From positions 1 to 64,000 of the forward strand of contig JAEEVA010000014.1 in the NCBI GenBank assembly GCA_016286995.1: 64,000 nucleotides of DNA, given 5' to 3'. The stretch comes from Prevotella sp. (GTDB lineage Bacteria; Bacteroidota; Bacteroidia; Bacteroidales; Bacteroidaceae). Both the position numbers and the translations under genes were made by a program. Within the stretch, counting starts at the first letter, position 1. Each line of letters begins with the position of its first letter. Shown here in pieces: positions 18,176 through 27,135 of the stretch. The notes beneath the pieces are model-generated. The model saw only the letters and a list, made by a program, of their open reading frames with translations. It searched no databases and was not told where the DNA came from.

Positions 18176-19204
18176 ATGAAACAATTAAAGTCAACATGTC
18201 TTTTGCTGATGATGGCGCTGATGCCGCTGTCAGTCTTGGCCAACGAGCACGAGGAAGGGGGAGCTATCAACATTCCTGAGATTGTGCTGCATCATCTGGC
18301 TGACACGTACGAGTGGCATATTGTGAGTGATATCAGTATACCGCTGCCCATCATCATCAGGAGTTCGCAGACCGGTGAGTGGCATTTCTGCACGGAACAT
18401 TCTCTGCCCGACGGTTTCTTCTTCAACGAGGAAGCTCACGGCAAGATTTACGAGCGGATGGCTGACGGCACCGTTGAGCGTCCCATAGACCTCAGCATCA
18501 CGCGCAACGTTCTGCAGATATGGATTGTGGTGGCTGTGCTGCTGGTGATATTCCTGAGTTGTGCACGCTGGTACAAAAAGCATGACAAGACGGACAATGC
18601 CCCTGGCGGATTCATTGGTGCCGTGGAGTTGTTGGTGATGATGATTAACGATGACGTCATTAAGTCGTCAATCGGTGAGAAGCACTACAAACCCTACGCC
18701 CCTTATCTGCTCACGGTGTTCTTCTTCATTCTTGTCACCAATCTGTTGGGCTTGCTGCCCATCTTCCCTGGTGGTTCCAACGTGACGGGCAACATCAACA
18801 TCACGTTCTTCCTGGCGCTGTGTACGTTTCTGGCTGTCAACCTGTTTGGCAACCGCGAGTACTGGAAGGAAATCTTCTGGCCCGATGTGCCCCTGTTCCT
18901 GAAGGCGATCCCCATCATGCCGGCAATCGAGCTGTTCGGTGTGTTTACCAAGCCCTTCGCGCTGATGATCCGTCTCTTTGCCAATATGATGGCTGGACAT
19001 GCTATGATATTGGCCTTCACGTGCGTCATCTTCCTGGGTTGGACCATGGGAGCGGCAATGGGTGCGGGACTGAACATCTTCAGTGCCATCATGCTACTCT
19101 TTATGAATGCCCTGGAACTGCTGGTAGCCTTTGTGCAGGCCTATGTCTTCACCATGCTGTCGGCTGTGTTCATCGGACTGGCACATCCTGAGCACCATGA
19201 GTGA
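18176..19204 (+). CDS. atpB: ATP synthase F0 subunit a
   Basis: The 342-residue subunit begins with a cleavable-looking signal (MKQLKSTCLLLMMALMPLSVLA) and a long extracytoplasmic N-terminal stretch, as known for Bacteroidetes subunit a. The proton-channel helix with the essential arginine is visible in FALMIRLFANMMAGHAM near the C-terminus. It forms the half-channels that load and unload the c-ring. The stop codon is followed immediately by a heptad array. Confidence 0.96.
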   Translation: MKQLKSTCLLLMMALMPLSVLANEHEEGGAINIPEIVLHHLADTYEWHIVSDISIPLPIIIRSSQTGEWHFCTEHSLPDGFFFNEEAHGKIYERMADGTVERPIDLSITRNVLQIWIVVAVLLVIFLSCARWYKKHDKTDNAPGGFIGAVELLVMMINDDVIKSSIGEKHYKPYAPYLLTVFFFILVTNLLGLLPIFPGGSNVTGNINITFFLALCTFLAVNLFGNREYWKEIFWPDVPLFLKAIPIMPAIELFGVFTKPFALMIRLFANMMAGHAMILAFTCVIFLGWTMGAAMGAGLNIFSAIMLLFMNALELLVAFVQAYVFTMLSAVFIGLAHPEHHE

Positions 19205-19239
19205 GTGAAGAGTGAAAAGTGAAGAGTGAAAAGTGAAAA
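19205..19239 (+). repeat. Heptad array (GTGAAGA/GTGAAAA) after atpB
   Basis: Five heptads begin at the base after the atpB stop. The same GTGAAAA word recurs 41 kb away at 60100-60122. Confidence 0.85.
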
Positions 19240-19284
19240 ATAAAAGATTAAACAATTCAAATATTAACAATTTAAAAACATTAA

Positions 19285-19533
<249 letters not shown>

Positions 19534-19545
19534 ACTTAGTAGCAA

Positions 19546-20058
19546 ATGGATTTCACTCAATTACCAGCAATCCTTACGCCCGATTTGGGACTTCTGTTCT
19601 GGATGTTGTTGGCGTTCTTGGTGGTCTTTGCTGTCCTTGCCAAGTACGGTTTCCCTGCCATAACCAATATGGTGGACGAGCGCAACCGCTACATTGACGA
19701 GAGTCTGCGCAAGGCACATGAGGCTCAGGAGCGACTGGCAAATATTGAGAAGGAAGGTGAATCCATCTTGCAGGAGGCTCGCGAAAAGCAGACTCAAATT
19801 CTGAAGGAGGCTGCTGCAACGCGCGACGCTATTGTGGAGCAGGCCCAGGCAAAAGCCCGTAGTGAGGGTGCCCGATTGCTTGACGAGGCTAAGGTTGCCA
19901 TCGAACAAGAGAAGAAGGCCGCCATTGCCGACATCCGCCAGCAAGTAGCCACGCTCAGCGTTGAAATCGCCGAGAAGGTACTTCGCCAGAACCTGAAAGA
20001 CGATAAGTCGCAGATGGATTTGATAGACCGTATGCTGGATGAAGTTGCTGCTAATTAA
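19546..20058 (+). CDS. atpF: ATP synthase F0 subunit b
   Basis: The 170-residue subunit has one N-terminal membrane helix (LLFWMLLAFLVVFAVLAKYGF) and a long charged helical stalk with AHEAQERLANIEKEGE and repeated Ala/Glu/Lys heptads. A dimer of b holds F1 against rotation. It starts 12 nt after atpE. Confidence 0.96.
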   Translation: MDFTQLPAILTPDLGLLFWMLLAFLVVFAVLAKYGFPAITNMVDERNRYIDESLRKAHEAQERLANIEKEGESILQEAREKQTQILKEAAATRDAIVEQAQAKARSEGARLLDEAKVAIEQEKKAAIADIRQQVATLSVEIAEKVLRQNLKDDKSQMDLIDRMLDEVAAN

Positions 20059-20076
20059 TAAATAAGGTACACGCGT

Positions 20077-20610
20077 ATGGATATAGGAGTCATATCGGTG
20101 AGATATGCGAGGGCGCTGCTGAAGAGTGCCACCGACCAGAAGCTCGACGAGCAAGTTTATCAGGACATGATAACCTTGGCCAAGAGCTACATTGAGGTGC
20201 CTCAGTTGCGTCAGACCATAGACAATCCTATGCTCGCCAAGGATCAGAAGCAGGTATTGCTGGAAACTGCCTCGGGCAGTCAGGCATGTCAGCTGACGAA
20301 GGCCTTCATCGCTCTGGTGTTGAAGGAAGACCGCGGGAATATGATGCAGTTTATGGCCAACTCGTACGTGACGCTTTACCGCAAGCAGAAGAACATCATC
20401 CGAGGTAAGCTGACCACCGCTGCCCGTGTTTCTGCCGCTACTGAGCAGAAGATGCGGCAGATGGTGGAAAGCCAGGCTAATGGTACTGTTGAGTTTGAAA
20501 CGGAGGTGAATCCCGATATCATCGGTGGTTTCATCCTCGAATACGACACGTTCCGCATGGACGCCAGTGTCAAGTCGAAGCTCAACAATATTCTACAAAC
20601 ACTAAAGTAA
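20077..20610 (+). CDS. atpH: ATP synthase F1 subunit delta
   Basis: The 177-residue protein begins MDIGVISVRYARALLKSA, the typical delta/OSCP N-terminal helix bundle. It ends with the conserved DPxIxGGFxL-like block NPDIIGGFILEYDTFRMDAS. It couples subunit b to the top of F1. Directly after its stop codon lies the first array of the truncated S23-type cassette, which separates it from atpA. Confidence 0.96.
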   Translation: MDIGVISVRYARALLKSATDQKLDEQVYQDMITLAKSYIEVPQLRQTIDNPMLAKDQKQVLLETASGSQACQLTKAFIALVLKEDRGNMMQFMANSYVTLYRKQKNIIRGKLTTAARVSAATEQKMRQMVESQANGTVEFETEVNPDIIGGFILEYDTFRMDASVKSKLNNILQTLK

Positions 20611-20612
20611 TT

Positions 20613-20640
20613 ATTGAACATTGAACATTGAAGATTGAAC
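20613..20640 (+). repeat. Left heptad array of the atpH-atpA cassette
   Basis: ATTGAAC ATTGAAC ATTGAAG ATTGAAC begins 3 nt after the atpH stop codon. It is the inverse complement of 20827-20854 at 25 of 28 positions, and the pairing continues a few bases on both sides. Confidence 0.9.
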
Positions 20641-20645
20641 ATTAT

Positions 20646-20819
20646 ATGCGAGCAGACAATCAAATATTGATCATCTCGAAATCTTTCGCTCTTCGGATAA
20701 TTAGGCTTTATACCTATTTGAAAGAAGAGAAAAGGGAGCATGTGATGTCAACTCAATTGTTGAGATGTGGAACAAGTATTGGTGCTAATGTTCGCGAGAG
20801 TAAAATCTTCAAAGTCTAA
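20646..20819 (+). pseudogene. S23-type four-helix-bundle gene with internal deletion
   Basis: The ATG at 20646 opens a 57-codon ORF (MRADNQILIISKSFALRIIR...GTSIGANVRES). It matches the first half of the intact homologue at 34534-34896. After VRES it jumps to KIFKV and a stop, which resembles the extreme C-terminus of the intact gene (KIIK...). About 60 residues are therefore missing from the middle. The family (TIGR02436/S23-like, four-helix bundle) is known from intervening sequences in 23S rRNA and resembles the Avd protein of diversity-generating retroelements. The fragment lies between inverted heptad arrays in the sense direction of the atp operon. Confidence 0.8.
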
Positions 20820-20826
20820 GACTAAT

Positions 20827-20854
20827 GTTCAATGTTCAATCATCAATGTTCAAT
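20827..20854 (+). repeat. Right heptad array of the atpH-atpA cassette
   Basis: GTTCAAT GTTCAAT CATCAAT GTTCAAT, 17 nt before the atpA ATG. It is inverted relative to the left array, so the transcript could form a long stem enclosing the S23-type remnant. Confidence 0.9.
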
Positions 20855-20870
20855 AAAATTTTAAAAGCAA

Positions 20871-22457
20871 ATGTCAGATAAGATTAAACCAAGCGAAGTA
20901 TCCCAGGTGCTGCTCGAACAGCTGAAAGGTATTCAGAATGCCGAACAGTTTGACGAGGTAGGTACCGTACTCACCGTCAGCGATGGTGCTGCCCGTATCT
21001 ACGGTCTGCGCAATGCCGAGTCTAAGGAACTGCTGGAGTTCGAGAACGGCACGATGGCTATTGTGGAGAACCTCGAGGAGGACAACGTCGGTTGTGTGCT
21101 GCTGGGTACCACGTCAGGCATTAAGGAAGGTATGGTTGTAAAGCGCACCAAGCGCATCGCTTCTATCCGTGTCAACGACAATATGCTCGGTCGTATTGTC
21201 AATCCGCTGGGACAGGCTGTCGATGGCAAGGGCGATATCGACCTCACTGACTCTTTCGAGATGCCGCTGGACCGCAAGGCTCCTGGCGTTATCTATCGTC
21301 AACCGGTGAAAGAGCCGCTGCAGACGGGTCTGAAGTCCATCGACTCGATGATTCCCATTGGCCGTGGACAGCGTGAGCTCATCATTGGTGACCGCCAGAC
21401 GGGTAAGACGGCCATTGCTGTGGATACCATCATCAATCAGAAGAGTTTCTATGAGGCAGGTAAGCCTGTCTATTGTATTTATGTGGCCATCGGTCAGAAG
21501 GCCAGTACCGTTGCTAACCTGGTGCAGACACTGAAGGAGCATGGCGCTATGCCATACACCATCGTAGTGGCTGCTACCGCTGCTGATCCTGCTGCCCTGC
21601 AGTATTACGCACCATTTGCTGGAGCTGCCATCGGTGAGTATTTCCGCGACCGTGGCTTCCCTGCTCTCGTGGTTTACGACGACTTGTCGAAGCAGGCCGT
21701 GGCCTATCGTGAGGTGTCGCTGATTCTGCGCCGTCCCTCTGGACGTGAGGCATATCCAGGCGACGTCTTCTACCTGCACAGCCGTTTGTTGGAGCGTGCT
21801 GCCAAGATGAACGAACAGCAGGAGGTGGCTGAGCAGATGAACGACCTGCCAGAATGCATGAAGGGTCATGTCAAGGGTGGTGGTTCTCTTACCGCTCTGC
21901 CTATCATCGAGACTCAGGCCGGCGACGTATCGGCATACATCCCGACTAACGTGATTTCGATTACCGACGGTCAGATATTCTTGGAGAGCGACCTCTTCAA
22001 CCAGGGCTTCCGTCCTGCCATCAACGTTGGTATCTCCGTTTCCCGTGTGGGTGGTTCGGCACAGATCAAGTCCATGAAGAAGGTAGCTGGTACGCTGAAG
22101 ATTGACCAGGCACAGTATCGTGAGCTCGAGGCCTTCTCGAAGTTCTCCAGCGACATGGATGCTGTGACAGCCATGACGCTCGACCGTGGTCGTAAGAACC
22201 AGCAGCTGCTCATCCAGCCGCAGTACAGCCCCATGCCCGTCGGCGAACAGGTGGCTATCCTCTACTGTGGTGTGCATGGACTGATGCGTGATGTACCCAT
22301 CGACAAGGTGCGTGAGTGTCAGAACCAGTTCCTCGACAAGCTGCGTTCGTCGGCTCCCGAAGTCATCGAGACACTGGCTGCCGGTAAGATTGACGACGAG
22401 ATGACTGCCAAGATTGAGGCTGTCATGGCTGATATTGCAGGAACCTATAAAGCATGA
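20871..22457 (+). CDS. atpA: ATP synthase F1 subunit alpha
   Basis: The 528-residue non-catalytic nucleotide-binding subunit has P-loop GDRQTGKTA, the [20 protein letters not shown] block and the C-terminal helical domain. It alternates with beta in the F1 ring. The operon continues with atpG 6 nt downstream. The S23-type remnant upstream does not disturb the reading frame. Confidence 0.98.
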   Translation: MSDKIKPSEVSQVLLEQLKGIQNAEQFDEVGTVLTVSDGAARIYGLRNAESKELLEFENGTMAIVENLEEDNVGCVLLGTTSGIKEGMVVKRTKRIASIRVNDNMLGRIVNPLGQAVDGKGDIDLTDSFEMPLDRKAPGVIYRQPVKEPLQTGLKSIDSMIPIGRGQRELIIGDRQTGKTAIAVDTIINQKSFYEAGKPVYCIYVAIGQKASTVANLVQTLKEHGAMPYTIVVAATAADPAALQYYAPFAGAAIGEYFRDRGFPALVVYDDLSKQAVAYREVSLILRRPSGREAYPGDVFYLHSRLLERAAKMNEQQEVAEQMNDLPECMKGHVKGGGSLTALPIIETQAGDVSAYIPTNVISITDGQIFLESDLFNQGFRPAINVGISVSRVGGSAQIKSMKKVAGTLKIDQAQYRELEAFSKFSSDMDAVTAMTLDRGRKNQQLLIQPQYSPMPVGEQVAILYCGVHGLMRDVPIDKVRECQNQFLDKLRSSAPEVIETLAAGKIDDEMTAKIEAVMADIAGTYKA

Positions 22458-22463
22458 TAGCCT

Positions 22464-23432
22464 ATGCCCAGCCTGAAAGAAATTAAAGGCCGCATAGCCT
22501 CGGTCAACAGCACGCGCAAGATTACCTCTGCCATGAAGATGGTGGCTTCGTCGAAGCTACACCATGCGCAGGTGGCCATCCAGAACATGCTGCCCTACGA
22601 GACCATGCTGGAGCATATCCTCAAGTCGTTCCTGGCTGCCGAGGCTGAACCTCAAACCATCTTCGACCAGGAGCGCCCTGTCAAGCGAGTGGCACTTGTG
22701 GTGTTCTCCTCGAACTCGTCGCTCTGCGGCGGTTTCAATGCCAATGTCATCAAGCTCATGCAGCGTACGGTGAATGCCTATACCGATGAGTTGGGAGAGG
22801 GTAGTGTGGAGGTCTATCCCATTGGCCGCAAGGTCTATGAGAAAGCTCGTAAGTTGGGTTATGATGTCCATGGTGAGCGTAACGCCCTGATTGACCATCC
22901 GCATGTACAGGAGTGCATCGATTTGGCTATGGAGCTGGGCACGAAGTTTGCCGAGGGTCAGATTGATCGCGTGGAAATTCTCTATCACCACTTCAAGTCG
23001 GCTGGTTCGCAGGTGCTGACCAACAAGCAATTCCTGCCAGTCGACCTCGAGGCTGAGCTGGGACGTGACCATGAGCGCGACCTGACGACAAACGTTGTCA
23101 CAAAGAAAGCCCAGGACTATCTGAAGAAGAACCGTCGCAAGAAGGTTGTCAAGGAGGGTGAGACGGCTCCGCTGAACGATAACTTCATCGTGGAACCCGA
23201 CATGAATACCGTGCTCTCCCTGCTGTTGCCCAAGATGGCGCACCTGATGCTCTATACGGCATTGCTTGATAGTGTGGCTTCTGAGCATGCCGCCCGCATG
23301 GTGGCCATGCAGACAGCTACCGACAATGCCGACGAGCTGTTGCGCGAACTGAACCTGCAGTACAACAAGGGTCGCCAGGCGGCCATCACCAACGAGCTGC
23401 TTGACATTGTGGGAGGTTCTACCAATGCCTAA
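22464..23432 (+). CDS. atpG: ATP synthase F1 subunit gamma
   Basis: The 322-residue rotor shaft begins with MPSLKEIKGRIASVNSTRKI and ends with the matching coiled-coil helix LQYNKGRQAAITNELLDIVG. The central part has the conserved SNSSLCGGFN block and an insertion around NRRKKVVKEGE. It is the last gene of the operon, 2 nt from a strong terminator. Confidence 0.97.
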   Translation: MPSLKEIKGRIASVNSTRKITSAMKMVASSKLHHAQVAIQNMLPYETMLEHILKSFLAAEAEPQTIFDQERPVKRVALVVFSSNSSLCGGFNANVIKLMQRTVNAYTDELGEGSVEVYPIGRKVYEKARKLGYDVHGERNALIDHPHVQECIDLAMELGTKFAEGQIDRVEILYHHFKSAGSQVLTNKQFLPVDLEAELGRDHERDLTTNVVTKKAQDYLKKNRRKKVVKEGETAPLNDNFIVEPDMNTVLSLLLPKMAHLMLYTALLDSVASEHAARMVAMQTATDNADELLRELNLQYNKGRQAAITNELLDIVGGSTNA

Positions 23433-23433
23433 C

Positions 23434-23470
23434 GTTTTCAGGGGTCAGCATTTGTCTGACCCCTGAAAAC
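23434..23470 (+). terminator. Terminator of the ATP synthase operon
   Basis: A perfect 15-bp stem, GTTTTCAGGGGTCAG with CTGACCCCTGAAAAC, with a 7-nt loop, lies directly after the atpG stop. Confidence 0.85.
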
Positions 23471-23525
23471 ATCATTATTATTAGGTATTTATTTTGAATC
23501 GTTCGTTTAAGTGGAATTTATTTGC

Positions 23526-23534
23526 TACCTTTGC
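23526..23534 (+). promoter_or_regulatory. Promoter -7 element of feoB
   Basis: TACCTTTGC, 24 nt before the ATG at 23558. The short leader supports choosing that ATG over the track start at 23522, which lies upstream of the -7 box. Confidence 0.65.
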
Positions 23535-23557
23535 AGGCAAATAGATTCATTAGATTT

Positions 23558-25855
23558 ATGAGACTCTCGGAATTAAAGACGGGCGACGAGGCCTATATTA
23601 TCAAAGTACAGGGACACGGTGGCTTCCGTAAACGCATCGTGGAAATGGGCTTCATAAAGGGTCAGCGCGTAGAGGTGCTGCAGAGTGCACCACTACAGGA
23701 TCCTGTGAAGTATAAGGTGATGGGATATGAGGTCAGCCTTCGTCGGCAGGAGGCTGAGAAGATAGAAGTGAGTCAGGACGCACAGGAGGCTGCTGATGTC
23801 AGCGAGCCTCAGAACGTGTCGATGACTGCACACTACGCCACGCACTCCGCCCGTCATTCCATCAATGTCGCCCTTATCGGTAATCCGAACTGCGGTAAGA
23901 CCTCGTTGTTCAACTTTGCTAGCGGGGCGCACGAACGTGTGGGCAACTACAGCGGTGTGACGGTCGACGCCAAGGAGGGTTACGCTGACTTCGAGGGCTA
24001 CCGGCTGAAGTTGGTCGACCTGCCAGGCACGTATTCGCTGACAGCCTATTCCCCTGAGGAGCTTTACGTTCGCAAGCAGTTGGTGGAGGATACGCCGGAC
24101 GTCATCATCAATGTCATCGACGCCTCAAATCTGGAGCGCAACCTGTATCTGACGACGCAGTTGATGGACATGCACCTGCGCGTAGTGGTGGCACTGAACA
24201 TGTTCGACGAGATAGAGCGCCGTGGCGACCAGTTCGATATTGAGAGTCTCTCTGGACTGATGGGTATGCCCATGGTGCCGACATCGTTCAAGACGGGTAG
24301 GGGACTCGACGAGCTGATGCACGAGGTGATACACATTTTCGAGAGCCAGGAGGGACACGATAACTTCTACCGACACATACATATTAATCACGGACATGAG
24401 ATAGAAAACGGCATAGCCAATATTCAGAAATTCCTGAAAGGCAACGATTTGCTACGTCTTAGGTATTCGACACGATGGCTGGCGCTAAAGCTGCTTGAGA
24501 AGGATCGGAAAGCCGAAGAAGTTATTGCCGCCCTGCCCGAGTGCGAAGATATTCTGGCAGCTCGCGACCAAGCCGTGCGCCGCGTCAAGGAGGAGACTGG
24601 TACCGACTCGGAAACCGCCATCATGGATGCCAAGTATGGCTTCATTCGTGGTGCGCTGCATGAGGCTGGCTACCGTGTAGGACAGAAGGAGAACACGTAT
24701 CACGTGACCCATCGGCTCGATGCACTCATCACCAACCGCTGGCTTGGCTTCCCCATCTTCTTTGCCCTGCTGTTCCTCATGTTCGAAGTCACGTTCACGT
24801 TGGGCCAATACCCCATGGACTGGATTGATGACGGCGTAGGATGGCTGGGTGATTTAGTTGCCCAGACCCTGCCAGACGGACCGCTGAAGGCCATGCTGGT
24901 CGACGGCATCATCGCCGGCGTTGGTTCCGTCATTGTCTTCCTGCCGCAGATACTCATACTCTACACCTTTATATCGTTCATGGAAGACTGCGGCTACATG
25001 GCTCGCGCAGCATTCATCATGGATAAATTAATGCACGGTATGGGCCTTCATGGCAAGTCGTTCATACCGCTCATTATGGGCTTTGGCTGCAACGTACCTG
25101 CCGTCATGGCCACGCGAACCATCGAGAGCCTGCGTTCACGGCTTATCACCATGCTTGTGTTGCCCATGATGTCGTGTTCGGCGAGACTGCCGGTGTACAT
25201 CATGATTACCGGAGCTTTCTTCGCTGTGCGCTACCAGAGCCTCGTCATGATATCGCTCTATCTCATCGGCATCGTACTGTCCGTCATCGTGGCACGTGTG
25301 CTGAGCGCATGGGTCGTCAAGGGTGAGGACACACCGTTCGTCATGGAACTGCCGCCCTATCGCTTCCCCACCGCCAAGGCCATCTTCCGCCATACGTGGG
25401 AGAAAGGCAAACAGTACCTGAAGAAGATGGGTGGCGTCATCCTCGTGGCAAGCATCATTGTCTGGGCATTAGGTTATTTCGGCACCATGGGAGTGGCACC
25501 GTCGCTTGAGGAAAGCTTCATCGGCTTGCTCGGCAAGGCCGTCGAACCGGTGTTCCTGGTACAGGGCTTCGACTGGCGCTTAGACGTCAGTCTGATTGCC
25601 GGTGTTGGTGCCAAGGAAATCGTTGCTTCGACTATTGGTGTGCTGTATGGCGACATGGGCTTTAATTTCTCGTCCCTGACAGCCTACTGCTTCCTACTCT
25701 TCGTACTTATCTACTTCCCCTGTATCGCCACAGTCGTTGCCATCAAGAACGAGAGTGGCTCATGGAAGTGGGCGTTCTTCGCTGCCATCTATACTACCGT
25801 ACTGGCGTGGATAGTTTCTGCCGTTGTCTATCAAGTCGGCAGGCTTATCCTTTAA
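23558..25855 (+). CDS. feoB: FeoA-FeoB fusion ferrous iron transporter
   Basis: The 765-residue protein starts with a FeoA-like SH3 domain (residues 1-75: MRLSELKTGDEAYIIKVQG). A GTPase domain follows, with G1 GNPNCGKT (108-115), G3 DLPG (154-157) and a DxxG/NMFDE G4-like segment. Then come membrane helices with two gate regions (GCNVPAVMATRTIES; PMMSCSARLPVY, the second containing the conserved cysteine). It imports Fe(II) across the inner membrane. FeoA-FeoB fusions are common in Bacteroidetes. It has its own promoter and is not part of the atp operon. Confidence 0.95.
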   Translation: MRLSELKTGDEAYIIKVQGHGGFRKRIVEMGFIKGQRVEVLQSAPLQDPVKYKVMGYEVSLRRQEAEKIEVSQDAQEAADVSEPQNVSMTAHYATHSARHSINVALIGNPNCGKTSLFNFASGAHERVGNYSGVTVDAKEGYADFEGYRLKLVDLPGTYSLTAYSPEELYVRKQLVEDTPDVIINVIDASNLERNLYLTTQLMDMHLRVVVALNMFDEIERRGDQFDIESLSGLMGMPMVPTSFKTGRGLDELMHEVIHIFESQEGHDNFYRHIHINHGHEIENGIANIQKFLKGNDLLRLRYSTRWLALKLLEKDRKAEEVIAALPECEDILAARDQAVRRVKEETGTDSETAIMDAKYGFIRGALHEAGYRVGQKENTYHVTHRLDALITNRWLGFPIFFALLFLMFEVTFTLGQYPMDWIDDGVGWLGDLVAQTLPDGPLKAMLVDGIIAGVGSVIVFLPQILILYTFISFMEDCGYMARAAFIMDKLMHGMGLHGKSFIPLIMGFGCNVPAVMATRTIESLRSRLITMLVLPMMSCSARLPVYIMITGAFFAVRYQSLVMISLYLIGIVLSVIVARVLSAWVVKGEDTPFVMELPPYRFPTAKAIFRHTWEKGKQYLKKMGGVILVASIIVWALGYFGTMGVAPSLEESFIGLLGKAVEPVFLVQGFDWRLDVSLIAGVGAKEIVASTIGVLYGDMGFNFSSLTAYCFLLFVLIYFPCIATVVAIKNESGSWKWAFFAAIYTTVLAWIVSAVVYQVGRLIL

Positions 25856-25879
25856 AGAAGAATGATGCTATAGAATAAA

Positions 25880-25912
25880 ATCCGTTTAATCCGTGCAATC
25901 CGTTGTTTAAAA
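25880..25912. repeat. Short 9-nt periodic repeat (AATCCGTTT)
   Basis: AATCCGTTT, AATCCGTGC, AATCCGTTG in tandem just after feoB. It is similar in spirit to the heptad arrays but has another period. Confidence 0.6.
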
Positions 25913-25915
25913 GAA

Positions 25916-26022
25916 AAGGCACATCCTTCGTCGTGATGTGCCTTCGGACGCGTCAGGATATGCCTTCTCTCGGTTCATGATGTGCCTTCGGAGCATTCAG
26001 GAAGTGTCTTCGGACCGTTCAA
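25916..26022. repeat. 22-nt tandem array with leading inverted unit
   Basis: Four consecutive 22-nt units start at 25935, 25957, 25979 and 26001, with core GATGTGCCTTCGGA and varying ends. AAGGCACATC (25916-25925) is inverted to the first unit and forms a 10-bp hairpin with 25935-25944. The hairpin could serve as feoB terminator but lacks a T-run. The rest up to 26137 holds only an 8-nt AAACGGGA triplet repeat. Confidence 0.75.
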
Positions 26023-26137
26023 GACAGTAACGCGTAACGCTTCGAGCCCGCCCTTCCCCATGGTGGGATTTCTGTCGGATTTCCATTCACGACCACTTGA
26101 CGAAACGGGAAAACGGGAAAACGGCAGACGATTTGTT

Positions 26138-26159
26138 ACCTCACAGTGGGACAGTCCCC
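26138..26159. repeat. Palindromic repeat, left of the toxin-antitoxin locus
   Basis: ACCTCACAGTGGGACAGTCC followed by CC. The core GGGACAGTCCC is palindromic. A near-identical copy lies at 26921-26943, on the other side of the locus and in the same orientation. Confidence 0.7.
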
Positions 26160-26161
26160 GT

Positions 26162-26232
26162 GCAACCCTGTGCCTTTTTGAGAGAAAAGCACGAAATCGT
26201 TTTGTTGTTCCGGAAATAATTACTACCTTTGC
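26162..26232. repeat. 71-nt promoter cassette, copy 2
   Basis: Ungapped match to 4994-5064. It contains TTTG (26201-26204), a 19-nt spacer and TACCTTTGC (26224-26232), and drives the toxin-antitoxin pair. Confidence 0.75.
26201..26232 (+). promoter_or_regulatory. Promoter of the second toxin-antitoxin pair
   Basis: TTTG, 19-nt spacer and TACCTTTGC, 27 nt before the antitoxin ATG. Most substitutions relative to copy 1 fall outside the two promoter boxes. Confidence 0.8.
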
Positions 26233-26259
26233 CTGCGAGAATCTTTTGCTTATATAAAA

Positions 26260-26529
26260 ATGAAGGAAATAGACGAGAACAAAGAGGAACAGGGCATGAT
26301 GGCTGCTGAACCTGTTGGGGCTGTGATGCCAGCTGATGTGTCTGCCTTAGGATATGACATCGACAATTGGCCTGGGATGCCGCTTGTCGGCCCCAGCAAT
26401 CTGGAGGAGATGAATGCCCGTATTGACCAGGCGGAACGGGAAATCAACGAGGGCATAGGTTTCTCGTGGGAGCAAGTGATGTTGGACGCTCAGTCTATCC
26501 TGAATCGCTATGAAACTGCAGTTTACTAA
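26260..26529 (+). CDS. Antitoxin-like acidic protein
   Basis: The 89-residue acidic protein has a low-complexity N-terminus and a helical C-terminal half (LEEMNARIDQAEREINEGIG, then SWEQVMLDAQ). That pattern is common in Bacteroidetes antitoxins paired with ParE/RelE toxins. It overlaps the toxin start by 20 nt, indicating translational coupling. No DNA-binding motif is evident. Confidence 0.75.
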   Translation: MKEIDENKEEQGMMAAEPVGAVMPADVSALGYDIDNWPGMPLVGPSNLEEMNARIDQAEREINEGIGFSWEQVMLDAQSILNRYETAVY

Positions 26530-26821
26530 GCAGGCTCGCGAAGAATTCCTAAGGATTGTGTCCGTCTTTGCAGAATATGCCGGACCACGATCAGCCGACA
26601 AATTCATTAAGCGTGTTAACGACCGTGGCGAATCATTGCTTAAGCATCCTGAGATAGGACACCCGGAAATGCTTTTGGCTGACCGTCAGCATAAATATCG
26701 CTCTATTTCATTAAATTCGAACTACTATCTTGTCTATTACGTGACCAAGACGACGATATGGATAGTGGATATATGGGACCGCCGTAATGATCCAGCAAAA
26801 TTGGTCAGACGCATTAGATAA
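26510..26821 (+). CDS. RelE/ParE-superfamily toxin
   Basis: The 103-residue protein has the ParE/RelE fold pattern: MKLQFTKQAREEFLRIVSVF helix, a second helix with KFIKRVNDR, HPEIGHP, then beta strands YRSISLNSNYYLVYYV and the ending IVDIWDRRNDP. It resembles the plasmid-stabilisation ParE branch, which targets gyrase in some members; the target here is unknown. It is followed by a terminator. Confidence 0.85.
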   Translation: MKLQFTKQAREEFLRIVSVFAEYAGPRSADKFIKRVNDRGESLLKHPEIGHPEMLLADRQHKYRSISLNSNYYLVYYVTKTTIWIVDIWDRRNDPAKLVRRIR

Positions 26822-26873
26822 TCTTAAACAGATGATGCCTTTGGGCTAACAAATTAAGAGCGCAATACTTTTT

Positions 26874-26906
26874 TCCGCAATTCCTTTGGAAGTTGCGGAT
26901 TTTTTT
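26874..26906 (+). terminator. Terminator of the toxin-antitoxin operon
   Basis: TCCGCAA-TTCC / GGAA-g-TTGCGGA stem followed by seven T. Confidence 0.85.
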
Positions 26907-26920
26907 GCGTCACAGTGGGG

Positions 26921-26943
26921 ACCTCACAGTGGGGACAGTCCCC
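26921..26943. repeat. Palindromic repeat, right of the toxin-antitoxin locus
   Basis: ACCTCACAGTGGGGACAGTC followed by CCC, extended by CTGTGA so that TCACAGTGGGGAC pairs with GTCCCC-C-TGTGA. A partial copy CACAGTGGGGAC precedes it at 26911. The region from 26944 to 27106 shows only a second ATCACGACCTT word (27068-27078), which echoes the 3' end of the BspA-like gene. Confidence 0.7.
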
Positions 26944-27106
26944 CTGTGATTTAGACGACAGCAGGCAGCTCTTCAAACGAGGGATGCCTGCTGTCGATGT
27001 GATACCCATTAGTTACTCCGGCGCCTGTTCGGCTCGCAGAGTGCTTTGGGCAAATTGCTCCTACTTTATCACGACCTTGAACTTCGTTCGAGCTCGTTAA
27101 CGTTCG

Positions 27107-27133
27107 ATAAAGCATGAGCAAGCTCTGCTTTAT
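27107..27133 (-). terminator. Hairpin after the BspA-like gene
   Basis: ATAAAGCA / TGCTTTAT, 8 bp, directly after the stop codon on the minus strand. Its T-run is weak. Confidence 0.5.
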
Positions 27134-27135
27134 TC

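Noticed and set aside
20646-20819. Avd protein of a diversity-generating retroelement
   Set aside because: S23-type proteins resemble Avd, but no reverse transcriptase, template repeat or variable repeat with adenine-specific changes is present nearby.
21114-22277. 387-aa minus-strand ORF
   Set aside because: It is the antisense shadow of atpA; the same applies to long reverse ORFs within rpsA, gyrA, uvrA, atpG, degP and DUF1846.
25935-26022. CRISPR array
   Set aside because: The 22-nt units are contiguous and imperfect, with no spacers between them.
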